Assembly (NCBI GenBank): GCA_003194525.1
Contig: NBIV01000078.1
Location: 217,713-281,712 of the forward strand
Reading direction: 5' to 3'
Length of the DNA stretch: 64,000 nucleotides
Source of the DNA: Gracilariopsis chorda
Taxonomy: Eukaryota > Rhodophyta > Florideophyceae > Gracilariales > Gracilariaceae
Numbering within the stretch: the first letter of the stretch is position 1; every line of letters begins with the position of its first letter. Shown here piece after piece: positions 23,251 to 33,619 of this stretch. The notes under the pieces are model-generated. The model was given only the letters and a program-made list of their open reading frames with translations. It searched no databases and had not been told where the DNA came from. A program made the position numbers and the translations under genes.

Positions 23251-24530
23251 TTGCATTCGCACAATGCTCATGGTAGCGTAATATCGGTGGGCATGGGCAT
23301 AGATTCCAAGATTTTTAAGTGCAACAACAACGTCCTACAGAGCACTCCGCTTTCAGTTGGACCTGACAGCGAGAACGGCGAGTGACGACAGAATACGCAA
23401 TGCTGCTTCAAGAAGAAAGCTTCTCGTATTATAGGTAGAATCTCCTACCCGGAACCTTCCAGGGTAAAACAATTACGACCCTTGTATTGTAAAATTGTGA
23501 TTAGTTTTTGAGTAATAGGCTAGGAAGAACGGCATTAAGCGGCGAGCAACGCTGCGTGCTGGCAAACAGGGGTGATTTCGAGAAATATGCAGGTCGTGTC
23601 TTCCCCCTATCGCTCGCAAATGGCTTGTACACAAAAAACGGCGGCGAGAGTGACTACGGAGTTTAGATAGCTTGGTATCGCTCGCAAAAGCCCTCTACAA
23701 TAATAAAGCAGCGACAATCACAGTGAAATTTTGATATAGTTGCAATTTTACCCTCAGCACGTTCCTGAGTATTTGACAATTCAGGCATCTGTGTCAAGTA
23801 CAGTGCATTGTAATTAACTGACACTGCAAAAATAAACGCATTGCTAGCCAATTTATGGCGTGGTTGCCATAGAATCTAAGTTGCCAGCAACTGAGCACCA
23901 ACAGCAGCTCACATAAGCAGCAGCCAATTACCTTTCAACTTTGTTTTTGCTCCTGCTGCTGCTATGGAAATTTCTATATAGACAGAAGCCTTTGCAATAG
24001 AATAGAGTTTTCCACGAGCAGATGGAGGCATGAAAGCCTGTTTATTGACAAATAATGTCATTCAAGCAACAATCATTTCTGAATAATTCAATAAATCGTC
24101 ATATTGAAAAGGAAGATATACGAGTTTGAATCCATCTTTGACTCGGCACAGTAATGCAGGCTCTGCAAGCTACACTAGATCCAAAAATGGGAGGTATGGA
24201 TCCAAACGAGCATTACTGGCACTTCCGTAAGTATGATTGGCTGTGTCCTTTGCAATGTGGCAGAGTGCACATCCAGTGCAAAGCAGCAGCACTTGCAGCG
24301 AGAATCAATGAAGATTGATATTTGTTGCTGCTGCTGCTGTTTTTTTCTGATACTGCTAAAACAGTACAAACTTAGCGCCAAACTTTAGCACAGTGCTCTA
24401 ACTACCGGTGTGCATGAGTACTGTAGCAGTAATGTTTTGGGGCATACGCGCTACTCTGGCAACTTACACTGCTCTCCATCTCAACAACCCCCGTACTGTA
24501 ACGAATTGCTGAAGGATGAGGGGAGGGTAC
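23251..24530. other. no gene; CAG/CTG-rich repeat debris
   Basis: Short GCAGC and GCTGC runs occur at about 23890-23965 and 24290-24345, with inverted arms (for example GCAGC near 24297 against GCTGCTGCTG at 24330). They resemble the CAG/CTG arms of the Helitron units downstream, and are probably old fragments of them. Confidence 0.4.
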
Positions 24531-24533
24531 TAG

Positions 24534-24623
24534 ATTGGCGGGAGGCGTTGTACCAAAAACTCTCCTTCCAAGCTCCCTTCATTGCATATAATTTCTAATT
24601 TTACGCAACGCCTCCCCGCCAAT
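24534..24623. repeat. GGAGGCGTTG inverted-repeat element, copy a
   Basis: Left arm ATTGGCGGGAGGCGTTG (24534-24550), right arm CAACGCCTCCCCGCCAAT (24606-24623). It belongs to the same family as the 5' inverted repeat of every Helitron unit here but lacks the usual middle part. Confidence 0.6.
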
Positions 24624-24702
24624 TAAAAACTTCAGCAGTGGCAGAACCAGAACTTAATGCTTATTGGCTGCTGCTGCATGTTGCCTGTGCCTGCTGCTGA
24701 GT

Positions 24703-24737
24703 GGCTGGCACTACAGTAAATGACTGCAGTGCCAGCC
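24703..24737. repeat. GGCTGGCACT hairpin, copy 1
   Basis: Perfect 10-bp arms GGCTGGCACT/AGTGCCAGCC around a 15-nt loop. Related copies are at 25111-25156, 56815-56848 and 63869-63903, the last with exactly the same spacing. Confidence 0.65.
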
Positions 24738-24951
24738 AGTTGCAATCAAGTGCAATTTGATCGCCATGTGTAAATCAAATTTAGAGTTGTGCCTCTACTA
24801 CTTTTTCGGATCCACCGACCAATGCTTGACTCTGGTGCAGCATGGAGAACCTTCTTTGCTGTGCCAAGCCAAAGCCGGATCCGAAGGCAAATTTTTTGAC
24901 TCTCCATTTTTAAGCATTTGTTCATGTATGAGGGGACGCTATTGAATGAAT

Positions 24952-25027
24952 GGAGGCGTTGCGCCTATAAACCGCCTTGCATGCCCCTCCACGCCAATGC
25001 AATAATCTCATTTGGAGCAACGCCTCC
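24952..25027. repeat. GGAGGCGTTGCGCC inverted repeat, copy b
   Basis: Arms at 24952-24965 and 25014-25027 pair with one mismatch (GGAGC for GGCGC). It lies about 50 nt from the unit's 5' end. Confidence 0.65.
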
Positions 25028-25110
25028 CAACCATTACAAAAAATCAGTAACAGCAGCGGCAAAACCAACTGTGCGCTGGCTGCTGCTGTACCTTGATTGC
25101 CTCCTTGCTG

Positions 25111-25156
25111 CTGAGTGGCTTACACTGCATGAATGACTGCAGTGCCAGCCACTCAG
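25111..25156. repeat. GGCTGGCACT-type hairpin, copy 2
   Basis: Arms of 19 nt at 25111-25129 (CTGAGTGGCTTACACTGCA) and 25138-25156 pair with two mismatches around a short loop. Confidence 0.6.
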
Positions 25157-25463
25157 AAGCAAACAGGCTTTGCCAAATGGCTTAAGCGATCATTCGCTTT
25201 TTAGCGCAGCTGCGCATTGCACTGGATATGTTAGTCAAGTGCCGACTATAGGTTCTCACGTCTCTAAGACATTCTGGGCGCTGCGGCTCTTATTGTTTTT
25301 CAGGCCTTATGGCCGCGTTAGCGTGCGAATGAGGGCTGCAGATCCCCCAATGTCACTACTATTCAGCGACACGCAGCGCTACCCTCGGCCGAGGGCCGCT
25401 TCTACTTTTTTCTCCCCTCATAAGCATTTATTTACGTACAAATGGTGTGTTGTCGACAGATAC

Positions 25464-25543
25464 GAGGCGTTGCGCTACAACAACGCTTCGCACGCCCCCG
25501 TAAGCGCATGCAAAAACTGTTTCTGGTGCAATGCCTCCCTGCC
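25464..25543. repeat. GGAGGCGTTGCGCC inverted repeat, copy c
   Basis: Left arm GAGGCGTTGCGC (25464-25475). The right arm GTGCAATGCCTCCCTGCC (25526-25543) is diverged but still largely pairs. Confidence 0.5.
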
Positions 25544-26414
25544 TCTCCAAAAAAATCAGTAGCAGCAGCGGAGCGTACAGTGCATGGGCTGCCACTGCAT
25601 GTTGATTTCCTAGTAGCAGCTGAATGGCTTGCACTCTAAAAATGACTGCAATGCCACCCAATTAGCACTAGCTGGCTTGGGTGACACGTAGCAGGCGTTT
25701 TGCACTCTGCTAGTGCAGGACAATGCCCGGAGTATATATACTGCACTGGCGCAGTGCAAAAAGCGTCTCCCTTGCTTACGGTAACCACTGTTTTACATTC
25801 CATTTCAGGCTTGGCCAATAGCGCAGTGTCGTAAACTTTTGCTACTTTGGGCACTGTTGCTGACCATTGACCTAGGCAAAGCGGATCTCCTGTGCAGGCG
25901 CTACAAGAGCAACCCACTGAGTACCACGGATCCGGAAAAGTTCAGGTGCTCTTCTGCTGTATACTGGTCGTGTAACGGCAATCAAAGATGTCTGAGGGTT
26001 TCCCGGACCTAATACCAGCTTGCAGTGGACGGTCCGGGGTGGCCGCCGTGTCGTTCATCTTGGGGCCGGATATCGCACTTTGTTGTGTGAGTAAAGGGAC
26101 ACCAATCCTTTGAACTGGACGCGGGTTACGCATAAAATGGCTTGAAAACTAGCTGGGCACACTCTACCCGTCATACTCCAACAGGAATGTGTCGAGAGTC
26201 CCTATGCTGCGCACAACTTCATCTGGTAAATATAAGACTTGCAGCATTTTTTTAATCGCTTCTGCAATTAAGCCTAGTGGGGGCAAATCAACAAATTGCA
26301 ACCACATTTTTCACTTTCAACTTTGTGTTATAATGAAAATTATTCTGGAACTCTGGCAAAAGTTTTAGCGGTATAAAAAACTGGAATTGATTATTTTAAT
26401 TTTGGTAAATTATT

Positions 26415-29400
26415 ATGACGGTAGGAGGTCCACGTACGGTCTCCGGTGGAGACTGAGTAATCTCTGGATGTGCCAGAGCAAACTAGGGAGGTATTAAACC
26501 CAGTTCTGGAGGTGCGAGAACGAAATCAGGCGGTGCAAGGCAAAACGCTGAAGGCCGTCGGCGTGGATAGTGGATTATCAGGACCACGATCTGGAAGAAG
26601 ACGGCGATTACCACTTCTTCCGGCTCCGGATGAGGTGTGGGCAAATGAGAACTGAGCGCACGTTTACAGACCCATTGATTGAGCCGTGGACGAAGACTAA
26701 ATTACTTCTGTATCTACGCCGGCTGTAGCGGCAGATAGCACAAGCGCCGCTGGTTCCAGTGGGTCCGTTGCTACAGGTGTACCATCTTCGTGCCGAATAC
26801 CTGGATTTCTGGAGTTTTTGAGAGGCCTGCCGAGTCACATTCCTCCGCCTTCGATGCCTCTCCCTCTTCCAACTATGTCTACAGAACAAATACCCGTTGC
26901 GATTAAGTGGAAGAGGATGAGATAATTCCTGCTTCCTCACAGCCACCGCAGTGGCCTGCTTTGCTGCGGGCTGCACATCAAGAAGAGCAGATGCCTGTTG
27001 CTATGGCCGTTGAAGAAGACGACACCACTCCTTCTCCCCTACAGCCACCATCACAGCATCCAGAGCATCCGCAGAATCTGCACCAGTCACAGCAACAGCT
27101 TGATAGGACGGTCATGTAGTCTGCTGGGCCTTCTGATGGAGGACTCTATCACGTTTACTATTCGTGAAATCCCGTGGCAGCTAAGGTGAGGAATCATCCG
27201 GCATTCTATGCAAGTGTGCCGTAGTCAGGCGCTTCTCACTGCGGGTCAAAGGCGATGCGGAAAGTTCGGCGAACACTCACGCACCCTCTCCTCCTGCAAG
27301 CACCCGAACTTGACATTAAAAATTCATTGCTTTAAATATTGCGATTTTGTTTTTCTTGACAAAGAGGCCACTGCAGTGTGCTGTGGAATGAGAAGAAAGT
27401 CAAGATGGGGCGTCACGTTCCGCAGAAGGCATAGAAGCGAGTTGGTTCGCAGTCCTTATATTCTGACAGTTTTTCACAGCCATTTACTCAACTTGAATAC
27501 ACTCTTTGTCACAACGAAAGCATTTTTGAACATTTCGTATGTGACAGAAGGCGGTGCCTCCTTCCTCAGACTTGAGGGCAACGCAGCTCTCGCTCTCCCC
27601 GAGCAGAACCAGAACAACACACGCCACAGCTTCCTGTGAGGTACCAATCCGCCTTTCTTGGACCTATCTCACTATGCGCGTGCCAGGTTTCGTGCGTTCA
27701 TTCAAGACAGCAACGTACCACACATCGTGTCAAAGTTTTACGATTTGATACAGCCCAAGCCCGACGCTGTGCGCCAGCGGTAGCGATCCATGTTTAGCAA
27801 GCAACAACAACAACAAAATGCGGAGACCGCCGTAGATATGACCGTAAAAGCAGCGGAATAGGAAGCATTCGTACGTGGAAACGAAGGAACCCGAAGTGAC
27901 TCAGTCAGTGCTCCTGATACAGGGGCTGGACCTCTCCTTGAAGATGCTCATGGTAGGGGGCCAACAATGATGAGAAAGCTCGTCGTGGATCCCACTGGCC
28001 TATACCGAGTAGAGTCTCAAGTACTGCGCTTGATAGAAGAAACCGTAACAGAAGAGCACACCGTAGTGACAACAGCCCCTGATGTAGCTGGAGCTGGAGC
28101 GACTGAAAATGCCGCAAACAATGTGCAAGTGCGGTACGGACTTCTGAAACCCGAGTCCAAACTTGCAGAGATAGGGCACTTTCCCTCTTCTCTACCCGTA
28201 CTGCAATCAGCAGGAGCTAGTTGACATCGGCGTGTTTCTGGATGAAAGCAACTCCATACAGCGGAGCTGAGGTATCAGCGTCAACGAATGGAAGCTCCAA
28301 AAGCCCACCTGGGCTGAAGACGAGAAGAGACGACTGTACTCAGACAAAATCCTTCTGCACACTGGACCGTAGATGCAGATTTAGATGCTTTGCATCCACA
28401 AAACGATCGAGGATATTTGACTGCGGTTCCTGGATAGAGAAAAACAGGCACGCACCATCCCAGTTCACACAAATGGGACTGATCTTTCTGCCCGAGGACT
28501 CGGTCATCTCAGCAGAGTACTGGAAGAACAAGCGCTTGGATGTACTGGAAATCGTGGCACGGAGAGGACCGTCTTCTCTGTTCATTAAAATCACCATGAA
28601 ATTTTGGCGAGAGAACATCCAACGCCTTGGGGTGGACACCAGCGATCATAGCGCATTTATGGCACAGAGTAACCGCCCTCGACCATTTGACCGACCGGAT
28701 CTGCTTGCGACGGTGTACTTCCAGTACCCCAATGGTTTCATGAAGGATTTAGAGAAGAACTCGTAGCACATCTTTGGAATGAAGTGCTAGGGGCCTGCAT
28801 CAAAGCTTGAGTTTCGAGAACGCAATGTGCCTCATCACCACCTGATTTTGTAGCTCGAGGAGGGTAGGATTGGAGACATTGATGTGATCGACGAGCTGAA
28901 GCGTGCATAAGTTCCCCTTCCCGATGACGACGATGCGTTGCGTGCCCTCATTTGCTCCATGCACAGGCACTGCCACTCCACCTATTGCCGGAATCGTGCT
29001 AGGCAGTGTAAGTTTCGATACGACAGCAACATGAGTGTACCGAAAAAGTACATTGACGAAGGCCTGAATCGCGTGATATGCCGCAGAGGCAAGAATACCA
29101 CAAGGTTGTTCTGTAAGCCCAACTGACCAAGACGTACCGCTCACATATCAACGTAAAACGCACGCAAGGAGGGGGCGCAGTGGCCTATCTGATGAAGTAC
29201 GCCATTTGGCAGCCCAAAGCTCTGGAGGTGGTGCTCAATGTGAGTGACGCTAATGAGACAGGCACGCAGAACGAGCAGCAACAAGAGCCGCAGCTGCAGA
29301 ACGAAATTCGAGCATACATGCGAGCGCGTATGGTGGGCGCCGTCAACGCAGCCTGGAGAGTTTTTGAGTTTCGCCTTGTTTACATCGTACCCAAAGTAGA

Positions 29401-31500
29401 GCCACTGGCCACTGGCTTGGAACGAGAGAGAATGTTTCCGCCGAGAGGTCCAACCAGCTCCTTTCTGCATCGCAGCCGTCTACGCTGGAGAGATATTTTG
29501 CAACGCCAGAAGCATATGCAAACCTCGACTTCCTCTCTTATTTTGAAAAGGTGCATTTGTACCGCACGCTTCCTGCACATTTGCTTAATCAAAACGACGG
29601 TGACAGCACTCAGGTGCCCACAGACGCCTGCCATCGGCCCATTTACATTGTAGAGGGCACGAAAGACGAGCAGTGCGTCGCAAGGATCAGAAGTGAGTCA
29701 GGGTCAGACATTGAGCTGTTTGTTCTTCGCTTGCTGCTCATGAATCACGGCTCGAGCTCCTATGAAGACGCAAGGGCGTTCAACAGACAGCAGTATGGAA
29801 CCTATCGTGAAGCGGCGATTGCAACCGGACTGCTAGTGGACGGAACCAAGTTTGATATTACGTTCTACGAAGCAGTGCAGATCTACAGCACGCTCTCCAA
29901 GCTACGACGTCTGGTTGTTACATTATATCAGCAAGGGGCAGACCTAGAGAAAATGGATGTCGACAAATGGGAGGCGCTATGTACTGAAATACATACAGGC
30001 GATGAGCAGCAATAGAAGCAAGGAATTTGTCGACGTGAGATGGAGATCTTAGAACGGAACCGTGTACAACTGCTACGACATCGCAGCTTCTTCTCCCATC
30101 ACCTACAGCAAAATGCTGCTGCATTGACTGAGACGAATCGAGCTACAACACCTCGAGACGCACGAGTTGTGCAAAATGCTTCGACGTTGCAGTCAAGGTA
30201 CGTCACCTTTACACCTCGCCAACGACAAGTCATTGACACAATCATTGCTGCATTGAAACAACGATAAGCGCTGCAGGAGTGAAAAAACACTGCGAGAAAG
30301 GTGCTTTTTGTGCAAGGATCCGTAGGAACTGGGACGACATACGTGGTCAACCTCCTTCGTGATATCACTGAGTCGGAAGGAATGCTCGCCGAAAAGACTG
30401 CTACAACAGGCATTGCAACATCGTTATACGAAGTTAGTCTCACTTCAAATAGCCTGCTTGGACTTGGTGTAGCTGATAAGGACAGTAAAAGCAGTACTAC
30501 AGCCACGTTGTCCAAGTACGGTCCGCGTTTTCAACTTTCAGAACTGCTACGCAAATAAAACTGCTCGCCTTGTATGAGGCTTCCATGCTTTCGCGTAAGC
30601 TCTTTGAACACATTGGTGCGTTGCTCAAAGATGTTCGCTGCAGTGGAGTGGAAACAGCGCCTCCGTTTGGGGGCTCGACCATCGTTCTATCCGGCAACTA
30701 CTCTGATGCTTCCAGTTGTCCTGCAGGTATACATGGAGGCTGAGCCCAGTGGGAAATAATTGCCATGGAAGAGTGATATATGGAAATTATGCTCAAGCCA
30801 AGTGCTGTATCTCACCGAACAAGTACGCCGAGCCGATGATCCTGCATTTGCACCGCTGTCACGGTCCATTGAACGCAAAACTACATCCAACAACGCTCCA
30901 ATACCACCCAGATCTACAGGTGGCATGCAAACCGCTTACTAGTTCCTGTGGAAGTTGTTCACAATACAACGCAAGGAGGATGTGGATCTCAGCAAATTGC
31001 TCATTATTTTCACAAACCAGTTCTTCGAAGAACATAATGCGGCAGCGCCAGATCTGTTTCTTTTAAAGCGCTTCACTCTTCCGTCAGTGATGGCTGCACA
31101 TCCCGATCGTAGAAAGAACACACAGTCCAAAATCGTCCGTACTATCGTTCCTGAGTTTGCATATTAGTATGCCCCTACTGAAGTATGGCTGCACAATGTG
31201 GATTTGAAGATTGGTGTGCCAGCTATGATCATTGGGAACGTGTTGCATCCCGCTGTGGTCAGTGTAAAGCAGTTAGTGGTCGTGCGTGTACATTAGTTTT
31301 CCATGCGGGTGACTCAATGTGACGAAAACGGACAGGTGCTGGAACGACAGCTCTTGCATCGTATGAACTAACCATGTGCTGCTCTTGCATGACCGCCGCT
31401 TACACCTAGGAACTCGCCAACAATTGGATCCCATGCCTAGGGCTATTGCAAACCCAGTGCTCCCTGAAGCAATTTAGTTCTGCATACTTCGACAATCGTA
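26415..31500 (+). pseudogene. H1 Rep-helicase remnant
   Basis: ATG at 26415 matches the H3 start. Recognisable parts are the acidic repeats (EQMPVAMAVEE), the zinc ribbon and following domain (27230-27760), the HUH Rep region (28220-29220) and the Pif1-type helicase (30300-31480, SVGTGTTY in place of the Walker A of H3). Stops and shifts occur every few hundred bases. Part of the helicase C-terminus is deleted near 31365, where HRMN* jumps to the region of HVLLL. It cannot encode an active protein. Confidence 0.8.
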
Positions 31501-31823
31501 ATGATATTTCTTACGTTCATCATTCATTGAATTAAAATACTAGCTTTTCTGCTTTTGCTTTCTCCACTTTTTGTTTCATCCCAACGCTTTTTATCACTCC
31601 TCCACCGTGGCGCGAAGCGCCGCCCGCGGACGAAGCCCGCCTTCTCTTTTTAATAAAATGCACGATTTGATGTTTTTGGCCCAAACCGTGCCAGCATATG
31701 AAAGTGTGCTTCATGTTTAAATGTTTGGATGTTTTCGGTGTGCCAACTCTTTTCACCAATGATAATCAAACGCTTTGGACAACCAAAACATTGCATAGTC
31801 AGGTTTGTGAGGGCTCAAGCCTC

Positions 31824-31889
31824 GGCCCTACCACTCTTTCCTGCAGGCAAGATGCAGACGTCGCAAATGCAGGAAAGAGTGGCAGGGCC
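31824..31889. repeat. 22-bp hairpin of about 66 nt
   Basis: Arms 31824-31845 and 31868-31889 pair over 22 bp with one mismatch and leave a 22-nt loop. It lies between H1 and the stem-loop array. Size and shape are those of a small-RNA precursor or a very short palindromic repeat. Confidence 0.6.
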
Positions 31890-32269
31890 AAAGGGCGTTC
31901 TTACTCTTGTTGTGATGTAAAGGTAGGGTAAAGCTGGTGCCATTGAAACAGCGCGCAGTAAAGCGCATCGGCGACAAAAGTGGAAATGTATTCCGTCCCG
32001 AGCAGCAAGTATGACTTGTTCCACAAGTGGATGTCCTTCACCTGCAAGTGCAGCACGAGTGAAATAAATCTCGCCATTGGCTGCGTTGTAATAGTGCACT
32101 GATTAGCAGTACTGGTGCGTGGGATATTATCTTTGCGCAGATTTGCGACTCCCAAAATTGCATCATCGGTTGTGACGGGTTTGACCCCGGTTTCGTCACG
32201 TTCGCGACTCCGTTTGAGATTTACTTCGTCTATGCAAGTCGTTTTCTTTGACATTTGTGTGGTGCAATG

Positions 32270-33061
32270 CCCCAAAGGGGAAAAACACCGAAAGACGTCC
32301 GGGATCTTCCTCTCACGAGGTGAACCCAGTTGGGTAGAGCCCTCCCAGAGGTGTCACGGCGAAGCCGGTTTGTAAGACCAGGGACACCTGTCGCGACTCG
32401 CGCAGGGAGGTGAAGGCGAAGAATCGGTATCCGCGTGAGCGGGGTGTGATCCTCAGTAGAGGTATGTTTCCACGTAAGTGGGGGTGTGTGAGCGGATGCG
32501 CACACGAGGGCCGCGGATAGCGGGAGGTGCTACCCTAAAAAGGGGAAAGAGGAAGGACGAAGTGGGTCGCGAGAGCGACGAGTAGATACGGCGATGCCGG
32601 TAACAATAACCCTATACAGGGCGAAACACCAAGACACTTGGAACAATTAGTACTCCCAATGATGGGTCTCCTTTAGATGTGCAAGGGGGGTGAACTTCCG
32701 TACACTACGGTGCTTCCCTCCAAGGAGGAGTTGAGAACACGCGGAGGCGGTAAAGCTCAGAGCCCATTCCCCAGGTTGGGGTCCCTTCTTGGGGAAGGTT
32801 TACTGGTGCGACGGCAGTGCGCCGTCGCACTAAGTACTAGCTTCCCAGAAATGGGTGTGAAAATAATAAATAAAATTAACTAAAATACTCCACATTCCGT
32901 GGCAACATCCACTACTGTGGCCAACCGCCAATTGACCCAAAACCGTGTCCCACGTGTCCATACCCACCATTGTGGGGCGTAGTTCATATACACACTACAC
33001 AACCGATAATATCGGGAAAGCGTTCAAGTACCCAGAATCCCTCCCTGAGGGCGTTGTACTT
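32270..33061. other. array of about 27 small stem-loops, no gene
   Basis: Along this stretch almost every 20-35 nt there is a short perfect stem of 4-6 bp with a 3-5 nt loop. Most start CC and end GG, and no two are alike. Examples: CCCCAAAGGGG (32270), CCTCTCACGAGG (32309), ACCCAGTTGGGT (32324), CGGCGAAGCCG (32357), CCGCGTGAGCGG (32431), CCTCAGTAGAGG (32451), CCACGTAAGTGG (32470), GTCGCGAGAGCGAC (32566), CCCTATACAGGG (32610), CCAAGACACTTGG (32629), CCCAATGATGGG (32655), CCGTACACTACGG (32698), a 10-bp stem at 32806-32830, CCCAGAAATGGG (32844), CCGATAATATCGG (33003). Longer pairings (AGGTGTC/GACACCT, 32349 with 32383) enclose some. Reading frames are short. This could be a structured RNA, organelle-derived DNA, or an unusual element. 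Confidence 0.5.
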
Positions 33062-33619
33062 CAATTTGAGTTGTGAAAAAACTGGTGCATGATTTGTTGC
33101 AGTGGCTCTCTTGGTTACAGCCAGTCGTCCATCACTCAAAGATTAGGCAAAACGCGACAATAGCTGATGTAGTGCGAGTACAGCGATAGTATTTCTCCAT
33201 AATGACCTGTGCTAGCCTACTCTGACAAATTGAAACGGAGGAACAAGAAGTAAAGCTGGCGTATGAGCAAGGGAAAAAGCAGGATATATTCCAAGAGACC
33301 AAATATGACAAACAAATATACACGCATGGAAAAGGAAGGCTGGTCGCAGTAGACAACCAATCCTTAATTTGGCAGATTAGGAAATATTGGTGGACGAGTT
33401 TCACCAAACTCTGTCTATCTCCTTACCGACTCCACTGTTTTGACTGTGGAAACTTAATTGGAGAAAAGGAACAATCAAGATTCACCCATTAAGAGCACAG
33501 CAACAAACTGGCTTTACTTCAAGCAATGCAAAGAAGGCAAGAGACGGGTTGTAGCGCCTCAAAATCGCCCGTTTCGTAATCTGAACAGCAAATATGCGGC
33601 CATACAGGCATATGACCGT
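33062..33619. other. flank of the transposase, no gene
   Basis: Ordinary sequence without repeats matching the other side of the transposase gene. Terminal inverted repeats could not be identified by eye. Confidence 0.4.

Larger units (their letters stand above)
24901..25410 (+). mobile_element. short non-autonomous Helitron unit
   Basis: It begins TCTCCATTTTTAAG, like the other units (TCTCTCCATTATAAG), and ends with a degraded GGCCGAGGGCC hairpin and CTACTT. Inside are the GGAGGCGTTGCGCC inverted repeat (24952-24965 with 25014-25027), CAG tracts, and the GGCTGGCACT-type hairpin at 25111-25156. It has no coding capacity. It sits directly upstream of H1 in the same orientation, like the 465-bp unit before H4. 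Confidence 0.55.
25411..31650 (+). mobile_element. Helitron H1, old and decayed
   Basis: The 5' end TCTCCCCTCATAAG follows the CTACTT end of the preceding unit. The inverted repeat, the leader (about 25720-26240) and the coding region correspond segment by segment to H3 but with many substitutions, stops and deletions. The degraded 3' hairpin is at 31626-31640 (one mismatched pair). H1 is clearly the oldest copy. It is useful because it shows the bases that preceded several stop codons in H3 and H4. Confidence 0.75.

Noticed and set aside
24000-24400. CAG/CTG runs as possible CRISPR or satellite array
   Set aside because: Units are irregular and lack constant spacers. They match the CAG/CTG arms of the Helitron units.
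32677-32883. 68-codon frame within the stem-loop array
   Set aside because: Short, no motif, and overlaps strong stem-loops. More likely noncoding.
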